The notes under the pieces were generated by a model, which did no database searches, was not told where the DNA came from, and saw only the letters and a list, made by a program, of their open reading frames with translations. The position numbers were made by a program, and so were the translations under genes. From an uncultured Haemophilus sp. (GTDB lineage: Bacteria; Pseudomonadota; Gammaproteobacteria; Enterobacterales; Pasteurellaceae), in the NCBI GenBank assembly GCA_902481695.1, contig CABSXY010000121.1:1-5922 (forward strand): DNA of 5,922 nt, written 5' to 3'. Positions 5,383 to 5,922 of the stretch are shown here, piece after piece. Numbering within the stretch: position 1 is the stretch's first letter; the number at the start of each line of letters is the position of its first letter.

Positions 5383-5922
5383 TTATAAAACTGCACCCGC
5401 CATTAAGAAACCGAATAACACGGATAAAGCAATTGCAATCACACCCGGCACTAAGAATGGGTGGTTGAATACATATTTACCGATACGAGTTGAACCAGTA
5501 TCATCCATTTCTACTGCCGCAATTAAGGTTGGGTAAGTAGGAAGAATGAATAATGCTGATACTGCGGCAAATGCTGCAATCGCGGCTTCTGGTGAAACGC
5601 CTAATAAAATTGCAGTTGGATATAATGCTTTTGCAGTTGCAGCTTGTGAGTAAAGTAAGGTACTTGCGAAGAACAAGATTACCGCTAAACTCCAAGGGTA
5701 TTGTTGTAAGAACTCAGCTGATACCGCTTTAATTTGATCGATATGACCTTCAACGAAAGTATTACCTAACCATGCTACACCAAGCACACAAATTACCGCT
5801 GACATACCGGATTTAAAAGTTGCCGCATTAGTAATTTTTGCAGTATCCACTTTACATGCCATAGTGATAATCGCTGCAGTCGCAAGCATGAAAGAGATAA
5901 TCGCGTTATCACGAGAAAGAAT
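5383..5922 (-). CDS. dcuA/dcuB: Anaerobic C4-dicarboxylate transporter, DcuA/DcuB family (C-terminal 179 residues)
   Basis: Dcu carriers exchange succinate, fumarate, malate and aspartate across the inner membrane during anaerobic growth and fumarate respiration. The frame is open from the right edge (ILSRDNAIISF) to the TAA at 5385-5383; about 260 N-terminal residues are missing, judged against the family's ~430-445. Visible: hydrophobic segments around ISFMLATAAIITMAC, AVICVLGVAWLGNTF, WSLAVILFFASTLL and the last span FLVPGVIAIALSVLFGF, plus the family motifs LLYSQAATAKALYP, LPTYPTLIAAVEMDDTG and TRIGKYVFNHPF. By recall the MDDTG-TRIGK-VFNHPF block is closer to E. coli DcuA than to DcuB, yet the single Haemophilus homologue is usually named dcuB, so the paralogue name is left open. 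The Met at 5889 is internal, because the upstream codons continue the family alignment. A terminator follows at 5324-5358. Promoter and regulation lie outside the window. Confidence 0.93.
   Translation of the reverse strand: MLSRDNAIISFMLATAAIITMACKVDTAKITNAATFKSGMSAVICVLGVAWLGNTFVEGHIDQIKAVSAEFLQQYPWSLAVILFFASTLLYSQAATAKALYPTAILLGVSPEAAIAAFAAVSALFILPTYPTLIAAVEMDDTGSTRIGKYVFNHPFLVPGVIAIALSVLFGFLMAGAVL

Noticed and set aside
5351..5536. 61-codon plus-strand frame over the Dcu terminator and C-terminus
   Set aside because: It starts inside a terminator stem and runs antisense to the conserved Dcu C-terminus. The other-frame minus-strand ORF at 5501-5695 is a shadow for the same reason.

Overview
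The window looks like a piece of a Pasteurellaceae chromosome, most likely Haemophilus or a close relative. It is AT-rich, carries two copies of the 9-base DNA uptake signal AAGTGCGGT with their flanking A/T tracts, and its proteins read as close relatives of H. influenzae ones (Lon, the DUF535/VirK-type protein next to lon, the HI0594-type YfcC carrier, a Dcu carrier). This species placement rests on recall and inspection, not on a search.

Layout, left to right. (1) 1-1765, minus strand: the first 588 codons of lon, cut by the window edge at about the AAA+/protease boundary. (2) 1766-1999: a divergent control region with a near-consensus heat-shock (sigma-32) promoter for lon, a probable housekeeping promoter for the rightward gene, overlapping small inverted repeats, and an inverted pair of uptake signals. 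(3) 2000-2881, plus: a complete DUF535/VirK/YbjX-family gene, followed by a hairpin. (4) 3051-4574, plus: a complete YfcC-family multi-pass carrier with its own promoter, a possible operator and a strong ribosome binding site. (5) 4581-4610: a shared hairpin terminator between convergent genes. (6) 4622-5257, minus: a secreted DUF3108-type protein with a near-perfect sigma-E promoter at 5291-5318. (7) 5324-5358: a terminator for the gene to its right. (8) 5383-5922, minus: the C-terminal 179 codons of an anaerobic C4-dicarboxylate transporter of the DcuA/DcuB family, cut by the right edge.

Every gene appears to be its own transcription unit; no operon is visible. Two are under apparent stress control: lon (cytoplasmic heat shock, sigma-32) and the DUF3108 gene (envelope stress, sigma-E). 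Two are inner-membrane carriers of the broad anion/dicarboxylate transporter group. The DUF535 protein belongs to a family tied in enterobacteria to envelope modification and antimicrobial-peptide tolerance.

I found no mobile element, CRISPR array, tRNA, rRNA or clear pseudogene, and no convincing new multi-gene system. The most useful novel points are the sigma-E promoter assigned to an uncharacterised periplasmic protein, and the uptake-signal pair placed in a divergent promoter region, where one copy takes the place of the ribosome binding site of the DUF535 gene.
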